Shown: piece after piece, positions 59,527 through 64,000 of the stretch
Position numbering within the stretch: position 1 is the first letter of the stretch
Layout of the letters: every line of letters starts with the position of its first letter
The notes under the pieces: generated by a model
Databases searched by the model: none
Seen by the model: the letters and a program-made list of their open reading frames with translations, nothing else
Told to the model about the DNA's origin: nothing
Translations under genes and position numbers: made by a program
From: Peromyscus leucopus
Lineage: Eukaryota; Chordata; Mammalia; Rodentia; Cricetidae
Assembly (NCBI RefSeq): GCF_004664715.2
Contig: NC_051072.1
Coordinates: 42,515,642 to 42,579,641 of the forward strand
Direction of reading: 5' to 3'
DNA length: 64,000 nt

Positions 59527-59880
59527 GTGACATTTTATTTGTGCTAAAATGTGGTGATATTTTATTTATGCTAAAATGTGATGATATCTTATTTGTATGT
59601 TAATAAGTAAAGTTTGCCTGGAAATCAGAGGAAATAGTAAGCCATTTTAAGTTAACACAAAAGTCAGGCGGTGGTGGCACATGCCCTTAACTGGATCACT
59701 TGGCAGACAGGGTTTCTCTGTGTAGTTTTGTGCCTCTTCTGGAACTCACTCCGTAGCCCAGACTGGCCTCAAACTCAGAGATCTGCCTGACTATGCTTCC
59801 CGAGTGCTGGGATTAAAGGCGTGCGCCACTACCGCCTGGCTCTGTTCCCTAGTGTGGCCTTGAACACAGAGACCCTGCCA
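59527..59880 (+). mobile_element. LTR-like segment with B1 modules
   Basis: Three loose copies of a 25-bp GTGATATTTTATTTGTGC-type unit (59527-59607), then TTAATAAGTAAAGTTTGCCT and a sense B1-like head (AGGCGGTGGTGGCACATGCC). This resembles the minus-strand start of the solo LTR at 41342, so it is probably a related LTR in the opposite orientation, disturbed by an antisense B1. Confidence 0.55.
59705..59840 (-). mobile_element. B1 SINE inside the LTR-like segment
   Basis: ACAGGGTTTCTCTGTGTAGT through GCCACTACCGCCTGGC, the reverse complement of B1. Its end pairs with the sense B1 head at 59663-59690. Confidence 0.85.
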
Positions 59881-60714
59881 GACATTCTACAGGACACAGG
59901 AAAAAGTGACTGAGAGACTAGGCCTACAAGCTGAAGATGGATGCTCCATTGTTGGAGATGAACTTTAGGTGACTGTCCAGGCAGCCAGCTGTCTCTGTCA
60001 TTCTAGATTTTTGGAAGCTGCTTACAATGTTCTTCATGTTTATTTAGATAATATTGTATCCTTCTGAGGTCTTTGATGTAGTTGAAGACTGGATAGTTAT
60101 AATTATCGTTTTCTTTGGTTATGATAAGAGATAAGGTAGATATGAAACCTTAGACTCACAAATATAGGATAGATAGGATATCTTCTTTAATTTTGCCAAA
60201 CAGATATAGACTTGATATTGTAGCTATAATTCTTGCTTAATAACTGTTCTAGTATATGTAATTTTAATATGTTAAAGTTAAAACCTTCCTTTTTGAGAAA
60301 AAGAAAAGGGGAAGTGCTGTGGATGTTTTTCTGTATGCTATGAATATGTGTTGCTCTGATTGGTTGATAAATAAGCTGTTTGGCCTATGACAAGGCAGCT
60401 TAGAGGCAGGCAGGAAATCCAAACAGATAGAGAGGAAGGAGAAAGACAGAGAGGAGAAGCTGCCAGCTGCTGCCATGAGAAGCAAGATATAAAAGTACCA
60501 GTAAGCCATGGCCATGTGGCAATTTATAGATTAATAGAAATGGGTTAATTTAAGATATAAGAGCTAGATAGGAAGAAGCCTGCCATGACTATAGTTTAAA
60601 AATAATATTAGCCTGTGTGTTTATTTGGGTCTGAGTGGCTGTAGGACTGGCAGGTGAGAGAGATTTGTCCTGACTGCAGGCCAGCTGGGACACAGAAAAA
60701 CTTTCAATTATACA
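59881..60714 (+). mobile_element. LTR-element interior, polypurine tract and 3' LTR
   Basis: The interior 59881-60313 is homologous to 55725-56290. A polypurine AAAAAGAAAAGGGGAAG ends at 60314. The LTR follows at 60315-60714, starting TGCTGTGGATG and ending ATTATACA, with ATTGGTTGATAAATAAGCTG and AAGCCATGGCCATGTGGC blocks typical of a widespread rodent LTR. No open frame remains. Confidence 0.65.
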
Positions 60715-60804
60715 CAATGAGAAATGAATACTGGAGCAACAAAATGTCAAATACAAGGTATCTGTAAACATCAGAAGATACATTCAGAATAAGCTTATTC
60801 GTGT

Positions 60805-61700
60805 GTAAAATATTTTCCTTAGTTCACTTGATTATTTTTATAGCTTCTTACTTTAAAATTTTTGAGATTATAATATAATGACATACTTTCTCTGTCCCCT
60901 TTGCACCTTCCAAACCTTCCAATATACCTTTTTTCAAATTCATGGCCCTTTTTTTCTCATTACTTATTATCACCTACATATATGAATATGTAACCAATTA
61001 GTTTGTTCTTCCCTGGGGAAGACTATTTCTCCTGCTCTCAACTTTCCTTAGTTGCTTGTATTTCTTTGTGTAGGATTGAAGCCTCGTGGGCTTTTCCCCA
61101 TCCACTTTGTCTTACCTGGGCATGACATATATGGAACACATGGCATTGCATGATAGCCTTATGCTTGCACTGGTGGCATACATACCTCAATGCTAACCAA
61201 AGGCTGTCTAATTGGAGCTAAGACCCTCTCAGTAAGAGGAAAACAATGCCTATTACTGGAAACCTTGCTAACTACACAATGCTAGTGAAGTCATGGATAT
61301 TAGAGTAGAACCTATAACCACTACTTTACTAAACAAGCAGAATTCCTCTTTACAACAATCTAAACATTTGTCCTTATAAGTACAGTCTTCATTCATCATC
61401 ACAGGAACTTCTTTTTGTAACAGACAGCAACTACTATAGAAAACCACAACCAATAAAAATACAGACTCATGGGACCCAGTCCCAATACATACATCTACAA
61501 AATACTCTTGCAGAGAAGACTCAGGGAACATTGTAGAAGATCGGGACGATTGTAAGAACCAGAAAATCAAGGAGTTTTCTATGAGATTGTGTCTTTTTGT
61601 AATGTCTGAAGATATACCCATAAGGACTCACCATCATTACTATCTTAGCATGAGCTGAATGAGGATGACATCAACAGACATGTCAAAAGTAAAATATTTT
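60805..61700 (-). mobile_element. L1 3' end with internal inversion (twin priming), 12-bp target duplication
   Basis: The left part (about 60870-61120) is the L1 3' UTR in reverse orientation (CTTCCCTGGGGAAGACTATT, GAAGCCTCGTGGGCTTTTCC). The right part (61125-61688) is the preceding UTR/ORF2-end part in sense orientation (CCAAAGGCTGTCTAATTGGA, GGGACCCAGTCCCAATACAT, AGATTGTGTCTTTTTGTAAT). The duplication GTAAAATATTTT is at 60805-60816 and 61689-61700. The two parts abut at their natural boundary. Confidence 0.88.
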
Positions 61701-61949
61701 TACAGGTGGTCTTATAAATGTTGAGGAGAACAGTAATTAGTTAATAGAAGCCTAGGAGAATAGGAAACCAGGAGAAAAGAGAGAATGTGGTCTTCTGGTA
61801 TTAAATCATGATTGGTTATATGGGAGAAATATTTCCACAAAAGAGGGCTTCTCATTCCTAGTTCTGGGGGTTTTATTAGATTTTATTTGGCTCTTGGAGT
61901 GAACATTGTCATCCCAGATGGGAAATTCTAATTTAAACTGTATATTTAT
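61701..61949. other. No recognisable element
   Basis: Short unassigned stretch. Confidence 0.4.
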
Positions 61950-62365
61950 ATTTATACACTGACTTACATGTACTATAGGTATTTTAAGTAGTTAATAGTA
62001 TGATGCCTTATGTTTTTTTCAGACATCCCTGCTGTTGTTTTAACCTCCTAAATCCTAAATTTACCTTCCTTTCCCCTCCCTAACTACAGCCCCGATTTTC
62101 CTCATTTACCTTCTTAGATCATTTGTACTCTGATATTTCCCTTGATATTGCTCCCCTACCCTTCAGTCTTGCAATGGTCCACTTTTAATTCCCTGGTTTC
62201 TGCAGTTCCTCAGATTATATACTTACATCTAAAGATTTGGAGCTAGGAGTCTCAAATGAGAGAGAACATGCAACATTTATGTTCTGGGTCTATTACCTCA
62301 CTCAATATAATCTTTTCTAGTTCTATCCGTTTGCCTTCAAACTTCATTTCTATGTCCTGAAATCC
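61950..62365 (-). mobile_element. L1 3' UTR and ORF2 end
   Basis: Plus-strand text CAAATGAGAGAGAACATGCA, TTATGTTCTGGGTCTATTAC, CTAGTTCTATCCGTTTGCC and TTCAAACTTCATTTCTATG is the reverse complement of an Lx-like L1 terminus, 5'-truncated. Confidence 0.75.
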
Positions 62366-62838
62366 ATGAAACCAAACTCTACTTACCCTAAGGTCATCAT
62401 AGGAAGATTTTTCATTAGGTACCAGCAGATGTAGGGAAAGGGATGCTCAAGTGAGAAAACACAGGGCCCTACAGAATAAGTACAATATAGCTCATCTCAT
62501 CTTGGTTCTTAAGAACACTGGAAAGATTCTGTGTTCTGGACCAGCATCTATATTCTCATGTATGCTCAGTGTTTCCCTGTGGCCTAGAGGAAAATAGGAC
62601 AATGGCAGGTTTAAGTTCAGTGGTCAAAATGAATTGTGTGGACAGGGAAATGAGGAGACTTGTGATCTGTGGGTTTCCTGTGGTCCCATTATCATTGAAC
62701 CCCACTTTTCAGTGTTAAGCATATTTTTGCTACATATACTATGTGAAATAAGAGAAAATATGTGAGGGTTTCTGTATATGTAACCTAAATAAGTAGCTTA
62801 AAATTGGTAGTGGTGCAGAGTGGGGATTGAGAGTAGGG
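62366..62838. other. No recognisable element
   Basis: Unassigned sequence. Confidence 0.45.
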
Positions 62839-63025
62839 AGCTTAGAGAGATGGCTGAGTGGTTAAGAGCACATACTGCTCTGTAGAGGACCCAAGCTTGG
62901 TTCCCAGCACCAATGCTAGGTGGCTCACAAATTCCTGTGACTCCATACCCAGGTCGCCTGCACTTGCATGAACATATATCCCCCATCTCATAAACACAGG
63001 AAAAAAAGAGTAAATCTTTAAAATT
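62839..63025 (+). mobile_element. B2/B3 SINE
   Basis: AGCTTAGAGAGATGGCTGAG, TGGTTAAGAGCACATACTGC, AGAGGACCCAAGCTTGGTTC and CCCAGCACC show the tRNA-derived head with its A and B box regions. The tail is AAAAAAAGAGTAAATC. Confidence 0.92.
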
Positions 63026-64000
63026 GGTGAGAAGATTAAAATATGGAAAAGAACGAATGTCAGTATTCATTTGAAGAATTCTCCACACTTTCCCAACTTT
63101 GGCAGAGTTAGCAGACTGTGGGAGACCACAAGCAAATGGATGTTATCCAGTGGCTTCAAGGCTCCCTGGAAAAATAGTTATCTTTTGGCAGACTATATGC
63201 ATTCCATCCTTTAAAACCAAGTCTGTGAACCTTATCAATTCAGTAAATTGAAATCAATAGTGGCCGGAGAGATTCACAGTATGATAGATCTATGCACATC
63301 CTTCCACTGCAAATAGATATGAACCAAAAAAGGCAGGAAATTATATTCCATCTCTGGGGGAGTAGATATGCTCTATGAATTCTCCTGCTCTATAGTGTAT
63401 GCTCTGCTCTTTAGCAGAAATTTATTCAGGCCTTCTGGACTACTGGCTGTGTTTTACTTGTTAAGTGAACTACAGGGATAAAGCCTGTATTTTTGTGTAT
63501 ACTAACCATGGGCTGGCAGAAAGGTACTTTACATTAGAGTGCTAAATGTGTCAATAAATATTTAGGTTTAACACCCATCTTATACATTCATCCAGAAAAT
63601 TGCAGTTGAAAAACTGGGTGACAAATTCAAATTTTTTATATGAAACCTAATTCAAAAATGTTGGCTCAAGCTATACATGTTTTCTGTAGTCACAAACTAA
63701 AGCAAAGACTGTTTAAGTATTAAGTGAATGGTTAATTTAAAACATTAAACACAGTGCTGTAATTGATACCAAACAGCTTTTCAAAGAAATGTAACTCCTG
63801 ACATTGAGAAAGTTCTAACCTAATAGATCCTTATTATTATTGAGCCAGTGACTTAGAAAGACAACAAAGTGAATTAACGCTTTAAACTCATCCAAACATT
63901 GGGGAGATGTTTAGTTAACTTCGTAGTTTTTTGAAGTACTAAGAGACCAGAAGTGTATATTTTAAGGATAGAGAAAAGCATGAAGAAAATGAAGAATGGA
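63026..64000. other. No recognisable element
   Basis: About 1 kb of AT-rich sequence without a repeat or coding signal that I recognise. Confidence 0.45.

Overview
The window looks like non-genic nuclear DNA from a muroid rodent, most likely a cricetid (deer mouse, vole, hamster or woodrat group). The evidence is the B1 SINE version present (with the GCTTTGCGCC and CTTGGTAGCCCAGG variants), B2/B3- and B4-type SINEs, Lx-type and younger rodent L1 3' UTRs, and an LTR family that carries B1-like modules, as I recall from cricetid genomes. It is AT-rich, dense in microsatellites, and I see no host protein-coding exon, tRNA, CpG island or CRISPR. The longer open reading frames are relics of retroelements, runs through simple repeats, or chance.

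Layout. 0-5 kb: three (CA)/(TG) microsatellites, an LTR fragment and old L1. 5-11.6 kb: nested ancient L1 pieces, a MaLR-like LTR split by a B4-type SINE, and a MER5A-like hAT relic. 11.6-23.2 kb: mostly unassigned DNA with B1 copies (two with clear target duplications), an Lx-type 3' UTR, a short young L1 tail and a Tigger-type relic. 23.2-26.1 kb: a 5'-truncated L1 on the minus strand whose ORF2 still has an FADD reverse-transcriptase motif. 26.7 kb: a compound self-complementary microsatellite. 29.7-36 kb: old L1 pieces, a solo LTR with a GAGAAG duplication, and an L1 3' UTR. 37.3-42.1 kb: a long decayed minus-strand L1 interrupted by a second solo LTR (CATCTC duplication). 42.4-46.1 kb: two ancient L1s in opposite orientation. 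The plus-strand one carries a chimeric insertion in which an antisense 28S rRNA fragment is joined to an L1 3' UTR. 47-52.4 kb: a very young truncated B1 with a long tail, then poorly classified DNA. 52.4-54.7 kb: a small, heavily deleted betaretrovirus-like provirus with both LTRs. 54.7-60.7 kb: two related LTR elements with non-coding interiors, an L1 tail, a B3-type SINE and a long pyrimidine tract. 60.8-64 kb: an L1 with a twin-priming inversion, another L1 tail, a B2/B3 SINE and unassigned sequence.

The genes do not form a pathway. The unifying theme is retrotransposition: L1 machinery supplied the L1 tails, the SINEs and the rRNA chimera, and LTR elements landed in older L1s. Several insertions can be ordered in time by nesting and dated relatively by the sharpness of their target duplications. 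The most notable object is the 28S-L1 chimera at 44938-45905, flanked by an imperfect target duplication of about 16 bp.
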